Positions 11,406 to 22,848 of a DNA stretch of 64,000 nt are shown here, one piece after another. The notes below the pieces were generated by a model, which searched no databases, had not been told where the DNA came from, and was given only the letters and a program-made list of their open reading frames with translations. The position numbers were made by a program, and so were the translations under genes. Source of the DNA: Calamus simplicifolius (Eukaryota > Streptophyta > Magnoliopsida > Arecales > Arecaceae); contig UESW01005037.1 in NCBI GenBank assembly GCA_900491605.1, positions 28,360-92,359 on the forward strand, read 5' to 3'. Each line of letters begins with the position of its first letter. The stretch's first letter is position 1.

Positions 11406-12029
11406 ATATAAAAATACCTCTGCTTTGATTATTGGGGTTGTTTCAATTAATATATGGATAAAATCCATATGAAATAATCATTATATCATTTATTTGATAA
11501 AGAGGGGCAAGGCATTTTTATCTCTATTTCTCTCATCTAGGGATAGTCCAAAGGGGAGACTACTGGTAGTACCCTGAATTATTTGACCCAACGGGCGTAC
11601 GGTAGGGATATTAGGGATGTACCAATAAGGAGGCTACTGGTAGCACCTTGGTGTGTTTAACCCAACTACCTGTGGAAGAGTTAATAGGTCATCAAGAATC
11701 ATCTGAAAGAGCATTACATTTGATAAACTCTTAATATTTAGTTTATTTAATTTAGTTTTATTTAAGAGATGCATCAGTAAGATCTATGCCATGAAGCATG
11801 CACCTATCTGTTCGCTCACCCTTTTGGATATAGTTTAAATAAAAGAGAAATCCAAATGTCTCGCGATCAAATCACCATGAGAGAAAGTGTAGGTTTCTTT
11901 GCTTACTCATTTTTTTGGGTTTCCTTGTTTACATATTTTTTGGATCAGATGAAGTGCGCCTCTTACGGAATGAGGATGATGAAAAATGCCTCTTACGAAA
12001 AAATGGCATCCATACCGAATTAAAAAAAA

Positions 12030-12290
12030 AAAGAAAAGAAAAGTAATGCCGCCAGCCTGGGCCAGCAGCCAGCTGGGCCAGGTGCCTGGGCCTAGCGCCC
12101 AGGTGTTGGTTGGTCGGCCCAGCAGCCTGGGCCAGGCGCTAGGCCCAGCCGGCGCTGGCCCAGCAGGCTGGGCCATCGGCCAGGTTGGCCTAGGCACCCG
12201 CCTGGGCCAGCCGCCAGGTTGGGTCGTGCGCCCAGTCTGAGCTATGGCATGCTAGGCCGCACGCGCAGCCTGGACTACATCACATCTGAT
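12030..12290. repeat. GC-rich, inverted-repeat-rich segment in the copia leader
   Basis: Built from many variants of CCTGGGCCAG and CCAGC. It can form strong hairpins such as CCTGGGC-CTAGC-GCCCAGG and CTGGGCC-AGGCGCTA-GGCCCAG. It lies between the primer site and gag and is much more GC-rich than the rest of the element, so it may be a captured or expanded sequence. No protein is supported. Confidence 0.7.
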
Positions 12291-12646
12291 CTGAAAATTT
12301 TTGGAGTGATTGAGAGATTTTTTGGTTAAATTAAACTATTAGAATTGGGTGAGGATGATGGACTGATGGCTCGTCCATCAAGTGGTTGGGCCATTGGACT
12401 GGCCTATTTATTATATTTAGAATTTGTTTGTATAAATTTTGTGAATTATGCATGCATCTTAAGTGACATAATTGAGCATGAAATTTAAATAATGTCTAAG
12501 TGATAAATACAATTGAATAATTGAGGAGTAGCCACAGCATTCTTAATTATAAAATTATATAATAAAGTTAATAAATCACATAAATAATAGACATTAATTG
12601 TAATTAATTATATGGATATAATAAATTTTATTCCACATAAATTTTT

Positions 12647-12994
12647 TTATATTTATATAATTAATTAGGATAAAATATAAATTATATTTTTCTAATCTAC
12701 CTATAGGAATTAGAAAGAAGGAACATAATTTGATAGTTTTATCATACAGACTTAAGTGAATCTAATTGAATTAGAGCTTTAGCCCATAGGCAAGTTTTAT
12801 GTCAGTGGATTCACTATTTTATATTTATATAATTAATTAAGATAAAATATTAAATTATATTTTTCTAACCTACCCACGGGTATTAGAAAGAAGGAACATA
12901 ATTTGATAGTTTTATCATACAAACTTAAGTGAATCTAATTGAATTAGAGCTTTAGCCCATAGGCAAGTTTTATGTCAGTAGATTCACTATTTTC
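12647..12994. repeat. ~173-bp direct duplication in the copia leader
   Basis: Two adjacent near-identical copies (about 12647-12819 and 12820-12994), each holding GAACATAATTTGATAGTTTT and ending GTCAGTGGATTCACTATTTT or a close variant. A simple tandem duplication upstream of gag. Confidence 0.8.
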
Positions 12995-13069
12995 TAAATG
13001 CATAATTTACATTGGTAAAGCATTTTTATTAGCCTTAATTTTTGATAATAAGCATGCATGTTTAAATTG

Positions 13070-16000
13070 TGCAGTTATACAACCTATAAATTTCTCTGAT
13101 ATAAAAAGTGACATACCTGAATTGAGGGATGATAACTATAAGGTTTGGAAGGAGATAATTCTCCTTCATCTGGGCTGGATGGACATTGATTATGCTATAA
13201 GAAAGGATGAACCACCTTTAGTAACTCAGACCAGCACTCCTAGTGAGATTGCGATTTATGAACGTTGGGAGCGATCTAATTGCTTGAGTGCAATGTTCAT
13301 AAAGACAAAAATCTCTGTTAGTATACATGGTTTAGTCGATAAGCATGAGAATGTCAGGGAGCTACTAAAGGCCATTGATGAGCAATTCAGTACTTCAGAC
13401 AAAGCTCTTGCCAGTACCCTCATATTGAAGTTCTCATCCCTAGGCTCACTGGAGTGAGAGGTGTGCGTGAGCACATTATGCAAATGAGGGACATTGCAGC
13501 TCAACTGAAGACTCTTGAGGTTGAAATATCTGAGTCCTTTCTAGTGCACTATATTTTAAATACCCTTCAATAGCAGTATGGACCATTTAAGATATCTTAT
13601 AACACACATAAGGAAAAATGGTCAATCAATGAACTTTTGGCCATGTGTGTTCAAGAAGAGGGTAGACTATTGATGGAATTGGGTGAGAGTGCAATTCTGA
13701 CTACAAATGGAAAGGATCGGGCACGGGCCAAGAAGAAGGGTAAAAGTGAAATACCATCCCAATATGACATTAAGAAGGAATCCAAGTATTTCTTCTGTAA
13801 GAAGAAAGGACACATGAAGAAGGATTGCATCAAGTTCAAGACTTGGCTTGAAAAGAAAGGTAAAACAATCTCACTTGTCTATTATGAATCTAATATGGCT
13901 AATGTTATTTATAACACATGGTGGATTGATTCTAGTTCTACAATCCACATTTGCAATACTTTGCAGGGTATGCGAAACCTAAGGAAGCTAGTGGGAAGTA
14001 AGCAGTATATCTCTTCAGAAAATAAGATGCGCTCACATGTGGAAGCTATAGGGACATGCACTTTAGTTCTTAGTAATGGTTTTATTTTAAATTTGTAAAG
14101 GACCTTTTATGTACCTGGTTTTTTTAGGAACTTAATTTTAGTTTCAAGACTTGTACCTTTGGGTTATTCCTTCAACTTTTCAGATACTTCTTTTAGTTTA
14201 TATTATAAATCTGAACTTGTTGGGAATTGTACTTTATCTGATGATCTTTTTTATATTGATTTGCAAAATAATACCACTCATGATGTGATACATGTTAGGG
14301 CTGGTATAAAAAGATGTGTTGTAAATAATAACTCTTCTATGTTGTGGCATCGAAGATTGTGACATATATCCATAGATAGAATCAAAGGTTAGTGAATAAA
14401 GGAGTACTCAATACTTTGGACTTCACTAACTTTGATACTTGTGTGGACTGCATTAAGGGCAAGCAGACCAATAAGTCAAAGAAAGGTGCCAAGAGGAGTT
14501 CAGACCTATTAGAGATCATACACACTGACATTTATTGTCCAAATATGGATTTTCATGGTCCGAAATACTTTATCTGCTTCATTGATGACTACTCACGATT
14601 TATGTATCTCTACTTGCTTCATAATAAGAACGAAGCATTAGATGCCTTTAAGGTGTTCAAGGCAGAAGTAGAGACAATGTGAAAACAAATTAAAATCGTG
14701 AGATCTGATAGAGGAGGTGAGTATTACGGGAAATACATAGAGGATAGATAAATTCCTAGTCCATTTACGAAGTTCCTTCAAAAATATGCGATTGTTGCCT
14801 AATATAGTTTACCTGGCTCACCTGATCAAAATGGTGTAGCAGAAAGAAGGAACCGAACATTGATGGACATGGTGAGGAGCATGATTAGCAGCTCCAAACT
14901 ACCTAAGTCCTTGTGGACAGAAGCTCTCAAGATGGCTGCGTACATATTGAATCGGGTTCCAACCAAGGCTGTTTCTAAAATGCCATTTGAGTTATTTAAA
15001 GGTTGAAAACCAAGTTTGCGACATGTTGCGTGGGATGCCCATATGAACTGAGAGTATACAATCCATAAGAGAAAAAGCTGAACACTAGGACCATTAGTGG
15101 GTATTTTATTGGATATGCCGAGAGGTCTAAGGGATATAGATTTTACTATCCATCTCACATAACTAGGATTATAGAATCAAGAAATGCCAAATTTCTTGAG
15201 AATGACTTGATCATTGGGAGTGATCAATTGCAGAGCATGATTCTTGAAAGGAAACATTCTGATGCTTAACCTTTCACTTCAAGTGACAGACTAATTATCG
15301 TTCATAGTGCCCCTCAAGATCAAACGGGCATTATACAATCAGTCATTGAAATTTCATAATTTGCTGATAATGAACTAGTAGATCCAGTCTCTCATTAGTT
15401 ACCAGAGATAGTTGAACAATCAACTTCGCCAGGGGAGGTTGTTACAACATTAAGAAGATCTACAAGAGAAAAGAAATCAGTAATTTCTAGTGACTATATT
15501 ATGTATCTTCAAGAGTCGGACTATAATATTGGAGCTGAAAATGATCCTGAAATGTTTTCACAAGCCATGAATGGTAAGGAATCCAATTTATGATATGATG
15601 CTATGAAAGATGAGATAAATTCTATGGCAATTAATGGAGTCTGAGATCTTGTTGAGTTGCCTAATGGAGCAAAAGTCGTTGGCTGTAAATTGGTCTTTAA
15701 GACCAAAAAAGACTCGTTAGGTAATATTGAGCGATATAAGGCAAGACTCGTTGCTAAGGGATTCACTCAAAGGGAGGGAATTGATTACAAGGAGACATTT
15801 TCTCCTGTATCTAAGAAAGATTTCTTTTGCATTATCATGGCACTTGTTGCTCATTTTGACTTAGAGCTGCAATAAATTGATGTGAAAACTGCATTTCTCA
15901 ATGGAGATCTAGAGGAAGAGGTTTATATGAAACAACCTGAAGGTTTTTCCTCTAGTAATAATGAGCAACTGGTATGCAAGCTTAAGAGATCTATATATGG

Positions 16001-17114
16001 ATTGAAACAAGCCTCTCGACAATGGTACTTAAATTTTCATGATGTGATTTCTTCATTTGGATTTGTAAAGAACATCATGGATCAATGTATATACCAGAAG
16101 GTCAGTGGGAGCAAAATTTATTTTCTAATCCTATGTGTAGACGATATTTTACTTGCAACTAATGATAAAGGTATGTTACATGAGGTGAAATAATTTCTCT
16201 CTGAGAATTTTGACATGAAAGATATGGGTGATGCCTCTTATGTCATTGGTATTAAAATTCAGAGAGATAGATTTCGAGGTGTTTTAGGTCTATCTCAAGA
16301 AACCTATATCAACAAAATCTTAGAGAGATTTTGGATGAAAGATTGTTCACCGAGTATAGCTCCCATAGTCAAGGGTGACAGATTCAATTTGAGTCAGTGC
16401 CCAAGGAATGACTTTGAGAGGAAGGAAATGAAAAATACTCCATATGTCTCAGCTCTTGGTAGCTTGATGTATGCTTAGGTCTGTATAAGGCCTGACATAG
16501 CATTTGCAGTAGGGATGTTAGAGAGATATCAGAGAAATCCAGGTTTAGACCACTGAAGAGCTACTAAGAAGGTGATGAGGTATCTTTAGGGTACCAAGGA
16601 CTACATGCTTATATTCAGACGGACTAAAAATTTGAAAGTAATTGGCTACTATGATGCCGACTTTGCTGGCTGTGTTGATTCTCAAAAGTCAACATCTGGA
16701 TATATGTTTATGTTTGCTGGTGGAGCTGTATCTTGGAGGAGCGCCAAGCAGACTTTGACTGCCACTTTCACTATGGAAGCCGAGTTCGTGTCATGTTTTG
16801 AGGCTACTTCGCATGGTGTATGGTTGAAGAGTTTCATTTCTAGGCTTAGAATTGTGGATTCTATATCTAAGCCATTAAAGATTTATTGTGACAATTCAGC
16901 TACATTATTTATGGCTAAAAACAACAAGAGTGGTAGTCGAAGCAAGCACATCGACATCAAATATTTAGCCATAAGAGAACGTGTTAAAGAAAAGATAGTA
17001 GTTATTGAGCACGTGAGCACTGAGTTGATGATAGCCGATCCCTTGACTAAAGGCATGCCACCACAGAAGTTTAGTGATCATGTAGATCATATGGGTCTTG
17101 GTTATTTTATTTAA
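13070..17114 (+). pseudogene. copia Gag-Pol polyprotein, interrupted
   Basis: Domains in order. Gag starts around ELRDDNYKVWKEIILLHLG (13120). A partial zinc knuckle FFCKKKGHMKKDC lies at about 13790. Protease region is WWIDSSSTIHIC (13920), with Ser where the family usually has DSG. The integrase HHCC remnant reaches MLWHRRL (14340-14360) and the core includes CFIDDYSRF (14580) and SDRGGEY (14705). RT runs from 15655, with active site CVDD at 16134-16145 in place of the usual YVDD. RNase H (YDADFAGC, near 16650) runs to the stop at 17112-17114. Frames are cut by stops near 13456, 13571, 14361, 14680 and 15873 and by shifts. Not functional as written. Confidence 0.88.
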
Positions 17115-17399
17115 TTCATTGTATAGATGAATTTTATAATTAATGAAACTCTTTTATGTTTGTGATGTTTTTTCACATTCAGTTATTTAGTGTACATATT
17201 TATTTTGTGATGAGCATCATTAAGTTGGATCTAGAATAAACATGGGGTTTATTCATTAAGTTATATGGGTTTATGTTTGGGAAATATAATACATTGTGAT
17301 ACATGGTAAATAATACTCGATTTTAAGAGGACCTATTGCCATGATTCATGTATTCTATTTCTTACTATAGTAATAGAATATACGGACCAAGTGAAAGAA

Positions 17400-17807
17400 T
17401 GTTGGTTTTTTCTCCATTAAGCGTATCGGTTAAATACGATTAAGGTGGTCCTATATTCCGATATTGAGGGATTACGTGAATTCAAAATTTGAATCCACGA
17501 TTAAGATAAGCATCCCTCTACCATATTCATTTGAAGCATCCTCTGTGATGGACAGATAGGGCATAAAGAAATATAAAAATGGAAAGGTCCCTGCGCTTGA
17601 TCTCAACGAAAAGTTTGCACTATTGCTGAGAGAGACCGTAAGGTGTGGAAGAGCCTTACCCTCATTTGAAAGAAAAGTCAACCATGGAGCAATGGCTGAA
17701 GGTATTTATGTATCGATCATGATTTACTTTATTTTTCATGATAAATATATTGGTCCCACATTTTCGCATATATAATAGGGATCAATATATTTAATTTTAG
17801 TCTATCA
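17400..17807 (+). repeat. 3' LTR of the copia element
   Basis: 408 bp, TGTTGGTTTTTTCTCC to GTCTATCA. It is preceded by a purine-rich tract (AAGTGAAAGAA) that could be the polypurine tract. It contains a segment around GGAAGAGCCTTACCCTC that is absent from the 5' LTR. Confidence 0.9.
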
Positions 17808-19395
17808 CATCATAAATCTCGCCCGTAGTTCCTCGGGTCGGCCTATCAGAAAATCGTTCGACCGTGACCGCGAAAAGCTCAAGGCCTGCTAGGAGGAATG
17901 CCGACTACTCCAAGATCACATCCTTAACCTCGATGATCGCATCCAAGAGGCTGACGTGTACTTGAAAGAACTCCGGATTTGTCCTCCTTTTGATCACTTC
18001 TCCTCTCTATCTCGATCTATAGAGTTATTTTTTTCTTCATGGCAGCATCGAATTCCATTTTAACTGTTTCAGCAAGAAGTGAGGCTCAATGTCAAATGGC
18101 TGCCCGATTGCCTTACGCGAAGGAGGTTATGGAGCAGAGGTTGGCCACCTTCGACTCCCTCTCCGTTGCCACCGCTGAGGCCGGCGCCTCCCTCGACCTT
18201 GCTACCCTTGGATGCATCGAAGAAGAATTTGGCACGTTTATGGTGCAGGTTGGACTCCGAGGGATGTTTGGCTGTGCAACATTTATTAAATTATTCTGCC
18301 TCCACTTCTCCATCCCCATCGCTACATCTCTCTAGAATAGAGTTTCTCGATACTTCTTTCAAGATCCATCCACCCGTGTTTCATGTACCATGGCGCTCTC
18401 CCCACCCCCCCCCCCCATCGATTGCAATACGAAGCTGTCCCCATTGTGGGCGAGGAGCATCACAGATCTCGCCCGCAGCTTCTCGGGTTGGGGGCAGCCC
18501 ATCAGAAAATTGTTCGATCGTGACCGCGAAAAGCTCAAGGCCTACCATGAGGAATACCGACTACTACAAGATCACATCCATAACCTCGATGATTGCATCC
18601 GAGAGGCTGACGAGTACTTGAAGGAACTTCGGGTCTGTCCACCTTTTGATCTCTTCTCTCCTCTCTATCTTGATGTATAGAGTTTTTTGTTTCTTCATGG
18701 CAGCGTCGAATTACATTTTAACTGTTTCAGCAAGAAGTGAGGCTCGATGTCAAATGGCAGCCCGATTGCCTTTACACGAAGGAGGTGATGGAGCAGAGGT
18801 TGGCCACCTTCGACTCCCTCTCCGTCACCACCATCGAGGCCGGTGCCTCCCTGAACCTCACCATCCTTGGATGCGTCACAGAAGAATTCGGCATGTGTAT
18901 GGTACAGGTTGGGCTCCGAGGGACGTTTGGCTGTGCAGCGTTTATTAAATCATTCTGCCTCCACTTCTCCATCCCCGTTGCTGCATCTCTCTAGCACATA
19001 GCTTCTTGATACCTCTTTCAAGATCCATCCACCCGTGTTTCTTGTACCATGGCACTCTCCCCACCTATCGATCGCAATATGAAGCTGTCCCCATTGTGGG
19101 CGAGGAGCATCGCAGATCCCGCCTGCAGCTCCTCGGATTGGGGGTGGCCCATCAGAAAACTATTCGACCGTGACCGCAAAAAGCTCAAGGTCTGCCAGAA
19201 AGAACGCCGACTACTCCAAGATCACGTCCATAACCTCGATGATCGCATCCGGATGGCTGACGAGTACTTGAAAGAACTTTGGGTCTGTCCACCTTTTGAT
19301 CTCTTCTCCTTTCTATCTTGATCTACAGAGTTGTTTTTTTCTTCATGGCAGCATCGAATTCCATTTTAACTATTTCAGCAAGAAGTGAGGCTCGG
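17808..19395 (+). repeat. ~647-bp tandem array (right part)
   Basis: Continues exactly where the array stopped at 11006 (GAGGAGCATCA...). The landmark GCAAGAAGTGAGGCTC recurs at about 18074, 18731 and 19378 (spacings 657 and 647). Unit 18731-19377 keeps block A and block B open. The array ends abruptly after the landmark at 19394, where unrelated sequence begins. A C-run (CCCCCCCCCC) near 18406 is present in one unit only. Confidence 0.85.
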
Positions 19396-19932
19396 AATTC
19401 ATCAACTTTTGCCCTCATATATGAGTCTCATTATATTTATTTGTGTCACAGGCCTATCTAATATTATATTAATGCATGATTTAACGGTGACCTTTTAAAA
19501 ATATATCATTGCATTGGTTTTGTTCTCGAATTAAGCTTATATTTGCTCATTGACTTGTATCTTGTGTTCAAGAGATTAATACGACTCACTTTGTGAAATG
19601 TGGACTTCTTCTTTCCCATCTATGTTTGTCATTGCACGCCAAATTACCCCAAATTGAGTAGTCTAAGCCGAACTAAACCAAATTGGCTCGAAATCATGTT
19701 AGTTCAATATGTCTATTTGGTAGAGAGAGAGAATCAATCAAACCGACTTAAACCATCACAATCTAAACCGAACTACTCCAAACTAAATCGAACCAAATCA
19801 ACTGACTTAGTCTAATTTGAGACAGTTCATGACTTACAGCTCACTGATGCACCTAATCGGTACATATTTGATACCGTGTATACTAATTTGGTACCAAAAT
19901 AGTATGATTTTTGTACGGCAAACATTGCTACC
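19396..19932. other. intergenic DNA, no gene seen
   Basis: AT-rich sequence between the tandem array and the 13-kb element. A short stretch rich in AAACCGA/AACCAAAT variants lies at 19660-19810. The last five bases (CTACC, 19928-19932) are the left target duplication of the Tat-type element. Confidence 0.7.
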
Positions 19933-21298
19933 TGTTGGGGGGTAAAATCGTTATTGCATTGATATCCGTGCGAGGCGGCTAAGGCTGACCTTCTCCCGCC
20001 GTCTCCCTCCGGGCTTCCGTAGCTCGGCCTTTCCGGGCTTCCGTAGCTCGGCCTCTTTCGGGCTTCCCTAGCTCGGCCTCTTCTGGGCTTCCGTAGCTCG
20101 GCCTCTTCCAGGCTTTCCTAGCTCGGCCTCTTCCGGGCTTCCGTAGCTCGGCCTCTTCTGGGCTTCCCTAGCTCGGCCTCTTCCGGGCTTCCGTAGCTCG
20201 GCCTCTTCCGGGCTTCCTAGCTCGGCCTCTTCCGGGCTTCCGTAGCTCGGCCTCTTTCGGGCTTCCGTAGCTCGGCCCCTTCCGGGCTTCCGTAGCTCGG
20301 CCTCTTCCGGGCTTCCCTAGCTCGGCCTCTTCCGGGCTTCCGTAGCTCGGCCCTTTCCGGGCTTCCGTAGCTCGGCCCTTTCCGGGCTTCCATAGCTCGG
20401 CCTCTTTCGGGCTTCCGTAGCTCGGCCCTTTCCGGGCTTCCCTAGCTCGGCCTCTTCCGGGCTTCCGTAGCTCGGCCTCTTTCGGGCTTCCGTAGCTCGG
20501 CCCTTCCGGGCTTCCCTAGCTCGGCCTCTTCCGGGCTTCCCTAGCTCGGCCCTTCCGGGCTTCCGTAGCTCGGTCTCTTCGGGCTTCCGTAGCTCGGCCC
20601 TTTCCGGGCTTCCCTAGCGGCCTCTTCCGGCTTCCCTAGCTCGGCCCCTTCCGGGCTTCCATAGCTCGCTTCTACCTAGCGATCCACGCCCTGACGTCTA
20701 CCTCCGCGGAACCTGACGCGGGAGAGCTTAAGCTTACCCGAGCAGCACCTTAGGCAAGGAATCATGTTGAGACGTGGCCTAAGACCTATTGTAACCGCCC
20801 CAGGTCTACTCACCCAGATCCCAAGACATCAAGGAGCTCTCCCAGCCGTCGATCCCTTAACAAACAAGGCGTGGATTCTAACGGCCCCACAACGGCCTGA
20901 TTCTGTCTACCCCCGTATCGTAACAACCCCAGAACCTTCCAGAAGATGCTCAAGTCCCCAGGTGACAGTCTATAAATATCAGATTGGCAGATTCCCTCAG
21001 GTACGCGACTCTTGACGCACACTCTGGAATCATTCCTCTCTCCCGCAGCTCGTCGGTGCTCTGCCCTCTAGAGCTTCCGATTGGCCGCCCCCTGGAGAGG
21101 TCTCCCGGAGAGATCCACCTCCCCATTGTCTGGTTGATCGCCGATTCCTTCCTCACTGACTTGAGCGTCGGAGGGCCTTCCGCGGAGGACCACCCCCAGC
21201 GTCCCTCCGCGTGTGGGCTTCCTTTTTGCAGGTCCGCCGCACCCCTCTCCCTGAGGATCGACCGCGCCCGAGTCGGAGGACGGATCCCGGCGGCAACA
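19933..21298 (+). repeat. 5' LTR of the 13.2-kb element
   Basis: 1366 bp. The region 20000-20670 is made of about 25 copies of a 25-bp unit (CTTCCGTAGCTCGGCCTCTT plus CCGGG, with a CCCTAGC variant). The unique part holds the promoter and the motif ACTGACTTGAGCGTCGGAGG near 21155, shared with other LTRs in the window. It ends CGGCAACA. Confidence 0.92.
20971..20978 (+). promoter_or_regulatory. TATA box of the 5' LTR
   Basis: TATAAATA in GACAGTCTATAAATATCAG. The same box occurs at 32781-32788 in the 3' LTR and, reversed, at about 4800 in the minus-strand element. Transcription would start some 30 bases downstream. Confidence 0.75.
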
Positions 21299-21301
21299 GA
21301 T

Positions 21302-21318
21302 TGGCGCTAGAGGAAGGG
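21302..21318 (+). other. primer-binding site
   Basis: TGGCGCTAGAGGAAGGG starts three bases after the LTR. The TGG start matches the CCA end of a tRNA. It is not the methionine-initiator type; the exact tRNA was not determined. The minus-strand element has the same site (twice) at 4383-4478. Confidence 0.75.
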
Positions 21319-21383
21319 TCTCAAGTCCCATTAAAACTTGAAGAAAGGAGACAAGGATCCCGATCCGGAGAAGAACCTCTCTG

Positions 21384-22810
21384 ATGGCCAACCGGAAGAG
21401 AGCAACCTCTGATGCCCAAGATCAGGTCGCCTCCCAGAGGCCTGATCCGACTGGCGCCACAGCGCCACAACCCCCACCTGTCGAGACTCCGTCGCCGCCT
21501 GCCATTCCGGTGACCCAGGACCAGTTCGCTACACTGGTCCAGCAAGTCCAGGCCCTTACCCACCTGGTCAGGAGCGCCTTACGGCTCCTCCTGCTTCGCA
21601 TCCCCAGAAAGAAGACGGCGACTTCTTCTTCGCCGGCAACCTCCTCCTCTGATCCGCATGAATCAGCGGATCCCCCACATCGCCCCAGGGGGGACAAACC
21701 GGTCCCTCGAACCGGTTACGATAGAGATCCTCCCAGATCTCGGCGAGCCCGCTCCCTCTCTCCGGCGACGTCTCACCATGATTCGACGCCATCCTTGCGG
21801 TTCTCGCGCCCAGCCCCTCCTCTAGCCGGTGAGGAGGAGATCCGCCGTCAGATCCAAGAGATGCGTCAGGAGCTGGACGCCGCCAAGCAGACCCATCTGC
21901 CCCAGCCCAAAGCAGAGCAGGGCATCCCTTTCTCTAAGGGAATCATGGAGGAAGTGATTCCCTCCCACGTTAAGCTGCCAACCGTCGAGCCCTATCACGG
22001 CTCCACTGATCCGGACGACCATCTCAGTAGCTTCCGGTCAATAATGATGTTCCACGGAGCATCTGATGCGATCCTCTGCCGAGCCTTCCCATCCACCCTC
22101 AGAGGATCCGCCCGAACCTGGTTCAACGCCTTGAAACCGGGTTCCATTGATTCATTCGACGAGCTGAGCCACCTTTTTATTGGCCAGTTCGTCAGCAGCC
22201 GCCGCCACCGACGGAGATCCGACTCCCTCTCCGAAGTCAAGCAGAGAGAGGGGGAGTCCTTGAGAAATTATCTTGGCCGTTTCAACAAGGCCATGTTGGA
22301 GGTGGACCACCTTAATCATGAGGTGGCTATGTCCGCCCTGGCGGGGGGAGTTTCAAAGGAGAGCGACTTCTATCTGGCTATGGAGGTCAGCTACCCCCCA
22401 TGTCTCTCTGATATGATGGCCCTTGCGGACAAGTACGCTAGGGTCGAGGAGTCGCGGAGAGTGGCCCGCGCTGAGCAGGCAAGAAGAAGCAAGAGCCCAA
22501 AGCTCCCGACAGACACCGCCCTGTCCGTCGGCCAAGTCCGCCTCGCCGCCCAAGAGTCCCTCCACTGCCGCCAAGGAATCGCTCCCGGAGTCCTCCCAGG
22601 CGATTCGATCGCTACACTCCGCTGACTGTGCCCCGGGCGCAAATCCTCATGGAGATAGAGCGCCACTTCCCCGCCAGTACCTCTCCGAGGGAACCCGACC
22701 CGAAGAGATCCGCCAAGTACTGCCGCTACCATAGGGAGCATGGTCATGACACTGAAGAATGCTGGCAGCTGAAGAATGAAATAGAGAGGTTGATCGGCGG
22801 GGACGGCTAG
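21384..22810 (+). pseudogene. Gag, Tat-type, with small frame breaks
   Basis: Starts MANRKRATSDAQDQV at the same point as the minus-strand copy. The gag domain (VEPYHGSTDPDDHLSSF to LRNYLGRFNKAML) is intact in one frame from about 21600 to 22480. Local shifts occur near 21570 and 22490. The C-terminus with CRYHREHGHDTEECWQLK and IERLI continues in another frame to 22810. The stop at 22808-22810 is created by a missing C (CC to C near 22797); with it, the frame would continue into pol. The neighbouring gag copy at 2908-4317 shows the intact arrangement. Confidence 0.85.
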
Positions 22811-22848
22811 ATCAGTTCAGGAGGGCACCGAGCCGCAGCAACAAGGAG

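Larger units (their letters stand above)
11007..17807 (+). mobile_element. Ty1/copia LTR retrotransposon, complete but decayed
   Basis: 6.8 kb with LTRs at 11007-11392 and 17400-17807, both TGTTGG...ATCA. The flanking 5-mers are CACCA (11002-11006) and CATCA (17808-17812). The host unit elsewhere reads CATCA, so this is a target duplication with one later change. An initiator-methionine-tRNA-type primer site follows the 5' LTR. The internal domain order gag, integrase, RT, RNase H is that of Ty1/copia. It sits inside one 647-bp repeat unit, so it inserted after the array formed. The 22-bp LTR length difference and many stops suggest an older insertion. Confidence 0.92.
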
